Shown one piece after another: positions 1 to 6,121 of a stretch of 12,231 nt of DNA (its first letter is position 1; each line of letters starts with the position of its first letter). Source of the stretch: Robiginitomaculum sp. GTDB lineage: Bacteria > Pseudomonadota > Alphaproteobacteria > Caulobacterales > Maricaulaceae. The stretch covers positions 1 through 12,231 of the forward strand of contig JALWUB010000425.1 in NCBI GenBank assembly GCA_026993275.1, given 5' to 3'. A program made the translations under genes and the position numbers. Below the pieces are notes generated by a model that worked only from the letters and a program-made list of their open reading frames with translations, had not been told where the DNA came from and ran no database searches.

Positions 1-1379
1 CCGCCGCAATTGCCCTGGAAGATCTGCTGCGGCGGCAGCCAGGCCTGCACGTATTTCTCCGGCTCGTTGTCAAAAATGGCTTTGCACGGGTCCGAGCAGA
101 AATGGTATTTGTCGCCCTTGTATTCAGAGCTGCGATAGGCAATTTGCGTCGGATCATCCGGCTCGGTGAAGCCCATGGGAATCTGGCAGGTCTGGCAGAT
201 CAGCGGCAGGGTCTGTGAATAGTAGCGCTCGCCCTTGGCCTCCTGCTCTTTCCAGAACTCGAAACGGGGCCGGTAATACTTGTCGAAGGTGTCGGGATAT
301 TTCTCCGACAGCCAGGCCATCTTCTTGTCGTCGGGCATCCAGGTGTGGATGGCTGCAGCGGCGGTGTGGTTGTAGAGAATGCCCCAGACCTGGTGGCTCA
401 GGTGCTCCTTCTCCTTGGCGCAGATTTCTGCATAGCCGGGCATCTTGATGCCATAACGGGCCAGGTCATTGAACAGGGCCCCGCCGTTTTGCTCGAAATA
501 GATCTCCCAGGCCTCTTTCCAGGACATGGGGCTTTCGGGCAGCATGTAATCCATCATCGCCGAGACCAGAGACAGGACCTTGTAGCCGCGCCACAGCCAT
601 TTATCGATCCAGCGCTGCACGATGGGCACATTGTCCTCGTGCTGTTCGAGCATGAACTTGATGGCCTGCAGACCCAGGGTCATGTGCCGGGCCTCGTCGG
701 ACTGGGCCGAAAAGCCAAAGGTCACGGTGGACATGTCGCCATTGAAGGCGGCGCCGGACATGAATGGCACGAACAGAAGATTGGTCAGCACATATTCGAA
801 CGAAAACCCGACCGCGACCATGAATTCGAACGGTCCGGCGGTATTGGCATCATCGAAGAAGGATTTGGGCACCGACAGATACCAGACCCGGTCATGCCAT
901 TTGGTGAAATCGTGAAAGCCGTCAAAATACTTGTTGTAATAGCTGATGGTATGGATCTGGGTCTGCACATGGCGCAATTCGTCCAGGGACTGCATCTGGC
1001 AGGCCACCTGGGCGCCTTCGCCGCGAAAATGCCGGCCCTGGCGGGCAAAGCCGCGATGCGCCTGGTATTCCAGCGGCGACACCCCCTGGATGAACAGCTT
1101 CAGGGCATTCACATAGCGCGCGTCGGTCAGGTTCAGCAGGCCGTTGTTCTGGGCAAAGGCGTCCATGATGGCATAGAGCTTCTTTTCCTTTTCGCCCTGG
1201 TATTTCCAATAGGACTCCATGGTCATGCGAAACGGGTCTTCCCAGGCGCTCCAGTCCTTGACCTTGATGCCCTCGTATTTGTCATAGGGAAAAACCTTGT
1301 CCACCGGCTGGTAGCTGGGCTCCCAGCCCAGGCGGGTCATCAGCTCGTAACGCTGGCGCATGTTCAGTCGTTTTTTCAT
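1..1379 (-). CDS. dmpN: Phenol hydroxylase large (alpha, P3) subunit, DmpN-type, C-terminus cut by window edge
   Basis: Catalytic subunit of a multicomponent phenol hydroxylase (SDIMO group 1), which would convert phenol and methylphenols to catechols in the cytoplasm with the K, L and M subunits and a reductase. About 459 codons are present; roughly 50 C-terminal residues lie beyond the left edge, judged from the usual length near 515. Both halves of the di-iron site are visible: E104, E134 and H137 (in a DELRH motif), then E195, E229 and H232 (in a DEARH motif). A C-terminal YHS-type cysteine cluster (CQTC and FCSDPC) follows, as in DmpN. The ATG at 1379 is chosen because GGAGG lies 7 bases upstream; an adjacent in-frame ATG at 1382 is possible. 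It is last of the four visible genes, 18-21 bases after dmpM. The O (ferredoxin-like) and P (reductase) genes would be expected just left of the window. Confidence 0.96.
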   Translation of the reverse strand, partial: MKKRLNMRQRYELMTRLGWEPSYQPVDKVFPYDKYEGIKVKDWSAWEDPFRMTMESYWKYQGEKEKKLYAIMDAFAQNNGLLNLTDARYVNALKLFIQGVSPLEYQAHRGFARQGRHFRGEGAQVACQMQSLDELRHVQTQIHTISYYNKYFDGFHDFTKWHDRVWYLSVPKSFFDDANTAGPFEFMVAVGFSFEYVLTNLLFVPFMSGAAFNGDMSTVTFGFSAQSDEARHMTLGLQAIKFMLEQHEDNVPIVQRWIDKWLWRGYKVLSLVSAMMDYMLPESPMSWKEAWEIYFEQNGGALFNDLARYGIKMPGYAEICAKEKEHLSHQVWGILYNHTAAAAIHTWMPDDKKMAWLSEKYPDTFDKYYRPRFEFWKEQEAKGERYYSQTLPLICQTCQIPMGFTEPDDPTQIAYRSSEYKGDKYHFCSDPCKAIFDNEPEKYVQAWLPPQQIFQGNCG

Positions 1380-1400
1380 CATTTTTCCTCCCCAACCCGT

Positions 1401-1670
1401 TCAGTTGGTCCAGTACACCGTGAAATGGTCGTCATCTTCGTCGAGCTGGCCGCCAAAGGAGATCAGAATCAACTGGATGTCCTGCGGATCCCAGTCGGAA
1501 CCGGATATGCTCTCGACGGTTTCGCGATTGATGGTCAGCCGGTTCGGTGCGGTAATGCGGACCATGGCCGGCTGGTGCTCAATGGTTGCCGAAGGATTGT
1601 CCCGCTCAGCGGCCTCGATAACGGGGCGCGCGTCGTCCACGTCCTGCAATGCCAGAAATACCGTGCTCAT
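1401..1670 (-). CDS. dmpM: Phenol hydroxylase regulatory/effector protein, DmpM (P2) type
   Basis: Small cofactor-less effector of the MmoB/DmpM family, which binds the hydroxylase and tunes access to the di-iron site and product release. The protein is 89 residues, matching DmpM (about 90). The family pattern is clear: DNPSATIEHQP near the N-terminus, RLTINRETVE in the middle, then WDPQDIQLILISFGG and an acidic DEDDDHFTVYW end. The ATG at 1670 is preferred because GGAGGG sits about 5 bases upstream; a TTG at 1682 would add four residues (MEGE) but would use the ribosome site itself as coding sequence. It lies 17 bases after dmpL and 21 bases before dmpN, so translation is tightly coupled within one transcript. 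Confidence 0.95.
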   Translation of the reverse strand: MSTVFLALQDVDDARPVIEAAERDNPSATIEHQPAMVRITAPNRLTINRETVESISGSDWDPQDIQLILISFGGQLDEDDDHFTVYWTN

Positions 1671-1687
1671 TTCACCCTCCAAGGATT

Positions 1688-2683
1688 CTAGACCGCAACG
1701 CCTGCCTTGCCGGCCCGGGTAAGCAGCTTGTCCCTGACCGCAGCCAGCATCTGATCACCATCGTCAAACATGGCATTGGCCAGGGGGGCCAGCGCCGCTT
1801 CGCTCTGTTGCAGCCAGTCCTTGAACCAGCCGCTGACCAGCGCCTTGTTGGCCTCGGATTCGGCACAGGCCACGGCTATCTGCTTGTCCACCCAGCGCGA
1901 TGTTTCGCCGAACCAGTCAAAAACGAACTCGCTCAGCGAGACGAAGACCGCGCCGCCATCACTGGCCAGGCGCTTGGCATAATCATCAAAGAACAGGGGG
2001 TGGACCAGACCGTCCATGACCAGGTTCTGGGCCACAAAAAGCTCGAACCAGTCTTCCACAACGAGGCTGTTTTCCATCACCCGGCGCAGGCCTTGCCAGA
2101 CATCGCGCTCCACCCAGCTTGCCTTGCCCGCGTCCAGCACGTCCTTGTCATTGCCCGAAAGCAGCAGAGCCATGCGGGTAATGTATTGGGCATTGCCCAG
2201 GCGGTCGCCTGCATTGAGCATGGCCGGGGCGGTGATGGCCGCACCATAGCCCATGGCGCAAATCTGCGCATTGTTCATGTTGGCGCCCCACTCATAGTGG
2301 CGCAGCGGCACGATGAAATCCAGGATGCCCTGCCGGGCCTTCTCCGGCATGGCGTCAATCAGGCCACGCTTTTCTGCCGTCTTGAAACTCTGATCTGCCG
2401 CCTCTTGCTGTTTGGCGCGGGCCATGCAGTAGGCCCCGTAATAATATTGCCGGGGGTCCAGGAACTTGTACCAGTCGTCCATGACCAGCGCTGTGCGCGC
2501 CGGATCATACAATTCATGGCCGGGCTGCCAGGTCGGCCGGTAGTGAAAATGCTCGGTGGCCTGCACATCAAAGGTGGCTTCCTGATAACGGCTGGCCGGC
2601 TTGTTCTCGCCAATCCGTGCCGCCACATGGGTATAGGTCTGGCGCACCGGCTCCAGGGTTTTGCTTTTGATGTCAATATGCAT
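1688..2683 (-). CDS. dmpL: Phenol hydroxylase beta subunit, DmpL (P1) type
   Basis: Structural beta subunit of the phenol hydroxylase (alpha-beta-gamma)2 complex; it has the ferritin-like fold but lacks the metal ligands. It is 331 residues, the usual length for DmpL. Diagnostic stretches include TYTHVAARIGENKPASRYQEA near the N-terminus (DmpL also has PASRYQEA), HFHYRPTWQPGHELYDPART, WYKFLDPRQYYYGAY, PLRHYEWGANMNN and VWQGLRRVMENSLVVEDWFEL. The start ATG lies three bases after the dmpK stop codon, so translation is probably coupled; a GAGGA about 10 bases upstream may act as ribosome site inside the end of dmpK. Cytoplasmic; no signal peptide or membrane segment. Confidence 0.95.
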   Translation of the reverse strand: MHIDIKSKTLEPVRQTYTHVAARIGENKPASRYQEATFDVQATEHFHYRPTWQPGHELYDPARTALVMDDWYKFLDPRQYYYGAYCMARAKQQEAADQSFKTAEKRGLIDAMPEKARQGILDFIVPLRHYEWGANMNNAQICAMGYGAAITAPAMLNAGDRLGNAQYITRMALLLSGNDKDVLDAGKASWVERDVWQGLRRVMENSLVVEDWFELFVAQNLVMDGLVHPLFFDDYAKRLASDGGAVFVSLSEFVFDWFGETSRWVDKQIAVACAESEANKALVSGWFKDWLQQSEAALAPLANAMFDDGDQMLAAVRDKLLTRAGKAGVAV

Positions 2684-2686
2684 GGG

Positions 2687-2980
2687 TTACTGATCCTCGC
2701 TGCTTATGACCTTGCCAGGCCGGCCGTATCGCCACTTGAGGCGATCGAAATCAACACGCGCTGCCTCCTCGGCGCTCAGATGCTGGACATTGTTGCGTGC
2801 GCAAAACGCCTCAAAGGCTTCAAACGGCAGAATCAACTCGACAAACAATTCCGGCTGGCCAATGGAAAAATCAAACTCGATAAATGCATTGTCACGAATG
2901 CCGGTGATGCGCACATAACGCCGGTTGAAGTCCTCCGCTCCCCCGGTCAAACCCCCAGTTTTTTGCTCTTGGGCGTTCAT
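2687..2980 (-). CDS. dmpK: Phenol hydroxylase assembly protein, DmpK (P0) type
   Basis: First gene of the phenol hydroxylase operon. DmpK-family proteins are needed for assembly of active hydroxylase (probably iron loading or maturation) and are not needed for turnover itself. The protein is 97 residues. It shows the family core RRYVRITGIRDNAFIEFDF, then IGQPELFVELILPFEAFEAFCARNN, close to DmpK's FDFAIGEPELFVEMILP segment. The first 16 or so residues are a variable polar tail. The purine-rich stretch AGGAAAGG and then GGGACGAG precede the ATG. It lies downstream of the shared 25-base site at 3023-3047 and of a TTGACA element, so it is the promoter-proximal gene. Confidence 0.93.
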   Translation of the reverse strand: MNAQEQKTGGLTGGAEDFNRRYVRITGIRDNAFIEFDFSIGQPELFVELILPFEAFEAFCARNNVQHLSAEEAARVDFDRLKWRYGRPGKVISSEDQ

Positions 2981-3003
2981 CTCGTCCCGCCTTTCCTGCG
3001 GCC

Positions 3004-3032
3004 ATCGAACACCTCAAAATACCGAATGTCAA
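3004..3032 (-). promoter_or_regulatory. Candidate sigma-70-type promoter of the phenol hydroxylase operon
   Basis: On the minus strand a perfect TTGACA (3032-3027) is followed 17 bases later by TTCGAT (3009-3004), a weak -10 that matches 3 of 6 consensus bases. This would start transcription near 2997, giving a short leader of about 17 bases before dmpK. The -35 is embedded in the repeated 25-base site, so a protein bound there would block polymerase. The -35 and spacing are seen; use of this promoter is inference. Confidence 0.45.
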
Positions 3033-3047
3033 CATTTTTCTCGAAAT
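3023..3047. promoter_or_regulatory. Shared 25-bp site, copy 1 (candidate GntR operator)
   Basis: The site reads CGAATGTCAACA, five T, then CTCGAAAT. The same arrangement occurs at 10436-10460, with 21 of 25 bases identical. It contains a perfect dyad AATGT-CA-ACATT (3025-3036), whose GT-N2-AC core resembles operators of the FCD branch of GntR regulators such as UxuR/ExuR. It lies between dmpK and the gntR gene and overlaps the TTGACA of the dmpK promoter, as expected for a repressor site. That the neighbouring GntR protein binds here is inference. Confidence 0.55.
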
Positions 3048-3068
3048 TAATCTGCTTCATCATATTTT

Positions 3069-3097
3069 TTGACAATCACAGGTTTTTTTGCCATTTT
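3069..3097 (+). promoter_or_regulatory. Candidate promoter of the gntR gene
   Basis: On the plus strand TTGACA (3069-3074) is followed after 17 bases by CATTTT (3092-3097), a poor -10, in an AT-rich stretch. Start of transcription would fall near 3104, upstream of both possible gntR starts (3143 and 3170). A second, weaker combination, TTGACC about 35 bases further downstream with GCTATC, cannot be excluded. Confidence 0.35.
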
Positions 3098-3169
3098 GCT
3101 GCATGATTGACCCCTTGGCGGGCAAATGTGCTATCAAGGGATATGGCAACAAAACAGAGGGGTGCAGGC

Positions 3170-3898
3170 ATGCTTCATAATCTGGTTGACCCATCCGAAC
3201 AGCCTGCAAAAACACTGGTCGAAGCGGCCCGCGCCAAACTGCAAATGGATATTCTGACCGGCACGCTGGCGCCAGAAAGCAAGTTGCGGGTTGAACATCT
3301 GAAAAGCCGCTATGGCATTGGCTCCAGCACCTTGCGCGAAGCCCTGACCCTGCTGGTGACTGACGGTCTGGTCACCTCCGAAGGGCAGCGCGGCTTCCGG
3401 GTGGCCCCGGTTTCGCTGGCCGATTTTCAGGCCATCACGGAAATGCGCATCCTGCTGGAAACCAAGGCGCTGCACCAGTCGATCGAACAGGGGGATGATG
3501 ACTGGGAGGGTCGGATCGTTGCCGCATTTCATCGCCTGAGCAAGCTTGATCCCTATGTCAAGGACGTGGATTCAGATCAGCTCGGCGAGTGGGAAAAACG
3601 CAATGATGCATTTCACGCCTCTCTGCTCAGCGCCTGCGACAATCCCTGGCTGTTTCGCTTTTACGGCACCTTGCTGCGCCAGTCGTCCCGCTATTTGCGG
3701 CTGTCCATACACGACCACACGGTCCCGCGCGATGTGCACAAGGAACACCGCATGATCATGGAAGCGACGTTGAACCGCGATGCAGAAGCAGCCTGCAAAC
3801 TGACGGAAGATCACATCCGCAGAACTGTCTCGGTCGTCTCCCTGCTTTGTGAAGATGGCGCCGGGCCAGATGCCTCAGATGCCAAGGTGGCACGCTGA
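3170..3898 (+). CDS. GntR-family transcriptional regulator, FadR/FCD subfamily
   Basis: DNA-binding regulator, 242 residues from this start. Residues about 13-82 form the GntR winged helix: the segment ILTGTLAPESKLRVEHLKSR, then STLREALTLLVTDGLV and the wing GQRGFRVAP. Residues about 85-220 form an FCD effector domain with the usual metal-binding histidines, H149 (NDAFH), H193 (KEHRMI) and H215 (EDHIRR). The ATG at 3170 is preferred because AGAGGGG lies 7 bases upstream; an in-frame ATG at 3143 would add nine residues. It is divergent from the phenol hydroxylase operon and convergent with the tou operon, so it is the best candidate for local regulator. GntR-type repressors of phenol hydroxylase operons are known (AphS of Comamonas testosteroni); that this protein has the same role, and what ligand it senses, is inference. 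The C-terminal 15 residues are polar and probably disordered. Confidence 0.93.
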   Translation: MLHNLVDPSEQPAKTLVEAARAKLQMDILTGTLAPESKLRVEHLKSRYGIGSSTLREALTLLVTDGLVTSEGQRGFRVAPVSLADFQAITEMRILLETKALHQSIEQGDDDWEGRIVAAFHRLSKLDPYVKDVDSDQLGEWEKRNDAFHASLLSACDNPWLFRFYGTLLRQSSRYLRLSIHDHTVPRDVHKEHRMIMEATLNRDAEAACKLTEDHIRRTVSVVSLLCEDGAGPDASDAKVAR

Positions 3899-3942
3899 CC
3901 GCCACGGGCGCCAAGGCTGCGCTGCAACCTTTTTCAGCAAAC

Positions 3943-3981
3943 AAGAAAACGGGTTGGCCGATGCTTGCATCTGCCAACCCG
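3943..3981 (-). terminator. Rho-independent terminator of the tou operon
   Basis: A perfect 9-bp inverted repeat, CGGGTTGGC (3950-3958) and GCCAACCCG (3973-3981), can be extended inward by GATG/CATC pairing. Read on the minus strand the hairpin is followed directly by TTTTCTTG, so it terminates the operon ending with touE, 23 bases past its stop. Read on the plus strand no T-run follows, so it is not an obvious terminator for gntR, although the hairpin could still shield the convergent transcripts from each other. Confidence 0.8.
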
Positions 3982-4004
3982 CATCATGCATGTGCTTCCA
4001 GTCG

Positions 4005-4997
4005 TCAGGCGAGGTCCAGGGCGTTATGAAAGGTGCGCACGCCCGCCAGTGCCTCTTCGGCAGCATTGTCAAGTCCGGGCAGGGCTGAAGCGTAAGCCTC
4101 CACCGCCTTCTGCGCCAGCGGCATGTATTTGTCGATATGCCCCTTGAGCACCGCCTTGTTGCCATCGACCGTGAGCGCCATCTTGACCAGCGCTGCCGCC
4201 CAGTCACGATGGCGTTTGGCGTCCTGCATCTGCGCCTGTGTAATCAGACCAAGCAGGGTGTCATCATTGGCTCTGGCGCTTTTGCCCAATTGCTCCAGCA
4301 AGGCCTCTTCAACAGCCGGTTTGGCGACCAGGTTGAGGGCAGCGAACGCTTCGCCCCAGTCCCAGGCAACCAGCGTTTTTTCCAGCAATTCGCGAAACCC
4401 CTGCCAGACCGGATCATTTTCCCAAATCTGGCGTTCCTTTTCGCCAAAACCGGTGGCTGGCGAGGCCATGGACAGCTCCCGTGTGCGGTAGGCAGTATGG
4501 CTGAGCCAGCGCAGGCAGTCCCCGGTCTGAAAGGTGGCGCAATTGGTGATGGTGCTGGAGGGCGCCATTTGCGCCACATAGGCCGAGCCCATTTGCAGGG
4601 CATGGAAGGCATAACGCGAGGGTGTGTAGAGCTTGAGCAGCACATCAAACCAGCCTGCATCCAGCAATTGGTCATGGCCCCGGTCGGAAAACTGGTCCAG
4701 CAGGCTCTTGACGTGCTGTTCCTGGCCGTCCTGCAACAGGTTGTAGGTCCGGTAAACCTGGGCATGGGGATCGCGAAAGGCGTTCCAGTCCTCATGCTTC
4801 AGGGTGCTTTCATTGCGGTATTTGCGATACCATTTTTGCATGTGCAGGTTCGGGTCCAGCTCCCACGGGGCGTCCGGATTGTCGGTGCTGTAATGCAAAT
4901 TGGTCGAGACGATTTCATATTCGCTGGGCCGCCGCCGGTTGGCGGCAAGGTGGGACCAGGTCTTGAGCGGCTTGAGCGGTTCCGGTGCTTCGGTCAT
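4005..4997 (-). CDS. touE: Toluene/o-xylene monooxygenase hydroxylase beta subunit, TouE/TmoE type
   Basis: Beta subunit of the (alpha-beta-gamma)2 hydroxylase; it shares the ferritin-like fold with TouA but carries no di-iron ligands and serves as structural scaffold. It is 330 residues, normal for TouE/TmoE/TbuA2. Recognisable stretches are PLKTWSHLAANRRRPSEYE, the following VSTNLHYSTDNPDAPWELD, DWNAFRDPHAQVYRTYNLLQ, RYAFHALQMGSAYVAQ, STITNCATFQTGDCLRWL and VWQGFRELLEKTLVAWDWGE. AAAGGA lies 8 bases before the ATG. It is 23 bases after touD and is the last gene before the terminator at 3943-3981: the reductase gene touF, which normally comes next, is not here. Confidence 0.96.
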   Translation of the reverse strand: MTEAPEPLKPLKTWSHLAANRRRPSEYEIVSTNLHYSTDNPDAPWELDPNLHMQKWYRKYRNESTLKHEDWNAFRDPHAQVYRTYNLLQDGQEQHVKSLLDQFSDRGHDQLLDAGWFDVLLKLYTPSRYAFHALQMGSAYVAQMAPSSTITNCATFQTGDCLRWLSHTAYRTRELSMASPATGFGEKERQIWENDPVWQGFRELLEKTLVAWDWGEAFAALNLVAKPAVEEALLEQLGKSARANDDTLLGLITQAQMQDAKRHRDWAAALVKMALTVDGNKAVLKGHIDKYMPLAQKAVEAYASALPGLDNAAEEALAGVRTFHNALDLA

Positions 4998-5020
4998 GAG
5001 GATATCCTTTCCACGCAGGG

Positions 5021-5401
5021 TTACAGGGCCGTATTCAGGTAAAAACGGGCCCGGTCGGTATTGATGTCGATTTGCCCGGCAAAAGAACTGAGATCGACTT
5101 CAAGCTCTTTCATCTCGAAGGGGCGGCCAAGGCATTCCTCCATGGTTTCCCGTTTCAGGATCAGTTCGCCATCGGTGGAAATGCGCAGATAGGCACGCAT
5201 GTCCTCAACGGATATCTCCTTGCCGGGATTGTCGATCTCGGCTGCATCGACAGCGGCATCCGCCATGTCGCCGGAACGCAGGACCGGACCAACCTTGTTG
5301 TTTTTCAAACGATCATCATTCTGGGTTGCCATGGCAGATCCCTTTCCTTCCCTTTTGCTGTTTTCCGTGCCGGAAAACCATTGTTTCAACCGTGAGAACA
5401 T
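5021..5401 (-). CDS. touD: Toluene/o-xylene monooxygenase effector protein, TouD/TmoD type
   Basis: Cofactor-less effector (MmoB/DmpM family) that binds the hydroxylase near the di-iron site and raises coupling. From about residue 33 it follows TmoD closely: NNKVGPVLRSGDMADA, AEIDNPGKEISVEDMRAYLR, GELILKRETMEECLGRPFEM, then a LASFAGQI-like segment and RFYLN. The start is uncertain. The ATG at 5401, with GGAGAAGG upstream, gives 126 residues including a 23-residue extension (MFSRLKQWFSG followed by a polar linker) not present in TmoD. The in-frame ATG at 5332, with AAAGGGA upstream, gives 103 residues, the same length as TmoD. The upstream start keeps the gene 38 bases after touC, in line with the rest of the operon; the downstream start leaves a 107-base gap. 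I give the longer form and regard the shorter as equally likely. Confidence 0.9.
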   Translation of the reverse strand: MFSRLKQWFSGTENSKREGKGSAMATQNDDRLKNNKVGPVLRSGDMADAAVDAAEIDNPGKEISVEDMRAYLRISTDGELILKRETMEECLGRPFEMKELEVDLSSFAGQIDINTDRARFYLNTAL

Positions 5402-5439
5402 GTGTGCCTTCTCCCTGGTTCGCCCGGTGCATGCCCGGA

Positions 5440-5778
5440 TCAGGAATGTGACTTCAGGGGTTTGATCCCGGTCACGTCAACAAGAACATCGTCTCCTTCA
5501 ATCTTCACCGGGTACTGGGCGACAGCGCAGTCATCGGGATTGATGCCCTTGCCGGTCTCGACATCGAATTGCCACAAATGCGCCTTGCAGGTCAGCGCCT
5601 TGCCGTCAAACTCTCCCTCCACCAGTTCGATTTCCTGATGCGGGCAGATGCTCTGGATGGCGCGAATCCCTCCCCCATCAAGGCCCAGGATGAGCACCTC
5701 CGTCCCGTTGCTGGTCGTGAAGACCTCCATTTCCCCTTCCCAGACATCATCGAGAGTGCAGACTTTTTCAAATGCCAC
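5440..5778 (-). CDS. touC: Toluene/o-xylene monooxygenase Rieske ferredoxin, TouC/TmoC type (GTG start)
   Basis: Soluble Rieske [2Fe-2S] protein that carries electrons from reductase F to the TouABE hydroxylase. It is 112 residues, the same length as TmoC, with both Rieske boxes at the TmoC positions: C45 and H47 (CPHQE), C64 and H67 (CKAHLW). The flanking INPDDCAVAQYPV and C-terminal GIKPLKSHS also match TmoC (GILPNKAHS). The start is GTG at 5778, with AGGAG 8 bases upstream overlapping the touB stop; this yields MAFEKVC, aligning with TmoC MSFEKIC. An ATG five bases upstream (5783) is in another frame and too close to the ribosome site, so it is unlikely to be used. Confidence 0.96.
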   Translation of the reverse strand: MAFEKVCTLDDVWEGEMEVFTTSNGTEVLILGLDGGGIRAIQSICPHQEIELVEGEFDGKALTCKAHLWQFDVETGKGINPDDCAVAQYPVKIEGDDVLVDVTGIKPLKSHS

Positions 5779-5789
5779 GCCATATGCTC

Positions 5790-6062
5790 CTAGACATCGG
5801 AAAAAATGATATCCAGGGTTTCCGTGGGCCGCACGCCAGCGCTTTCTATGGCCGCTCCCAGCGTCATGTCGCGGGGAAAGAGGGTGCCGTCTTCATGGCG
5901 GCGCACCCGCAACACCTTGCCCTCCACCGGGCGCACCCGGCGATTGAGGGAATGGTAGGCGCATTTTTCGGCCACCTGGTCCATGGTGTCTTCAGTATCC
6001 ACAGGAACAAGCTGGACCACAAAGTCCCGCTCGAAGTTGGACATGATCGGAAACAGTGCCAT
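5790..6062 (-). CDS. touB: Toluene/o-xylene monooxygenase hydroxylase gamma subunit, TouB/TmoB type
   Basis: Small gamma subunit of the hydroxylase with a ubiquitin-like fold, bound on the outside of the alpha subunit. It is 90 residues; TouB is about 86. The conserved N-terminus FPIMSNFERDFVVQLVPVD and the middle segment EDTMDQVAEKCAYHSLNRRV are nearly identical to family members, followed by LRVRRHEDGTLFPRDMT and RPTETLDIIFSDV. A strong GGAGGAG site is 4-7 bases before the ATG. It follows touA by 59 bases and its stop codon forms part of the touC ribosome site. Confidence 0.96.
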   Translation of the reverse strand: MALFPIMSNFERDFVVQLVPVDTEDTMDQVAEKCAYHSLNRRVRPVEGKVLRVRRHEDGTLFPRDMTLGAAIESAGVRPTETLDIIFSDV

Positions 6063-6121
6063 TTACTCCTCCACTTCTTTCAGGGCAGCCAGAAGCGGCC
6101 CGTGTTGTTTCATGGACGCCC

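Noticed and set aside
345..3106. Long plus-strand open frames of 448 and 485 codons opposite the phenol hydroxylase genes
   Set aside because: They are the antisense of clearly identified dmpN, M, L and K, have no recognisable protein features, and arise from codon bias in GC-rich DNA.
2981..3169. Sigma-54 (-24/-12) promoter expected for a DmpR-controlled phenol hydroxylase operon
   Set aside because: No TGGCAC-N5-TTGC-like match with correct GG/GC spacing was found on the minus strand upstream of dmpK, nor upstream of the channel gene or touF.
3107..3169. Upstream starts for the GntR protein at 3107 (TTG) and 3143 (ATG)
   Set aside because: The TTG start would lie about 3 bases after the predicted transcript start and has no ribosome site; the ATG at 3143 has only a poor one. 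The ATG at 3170 has AGAGGGG at good spacing, though 3143 is not fully excluded.
4137..5042. Plus-strand 301-codon frame opposite touE
   Set aside because: Shadow of touE, whose sequence matches the TouE/TmoE family throughout.
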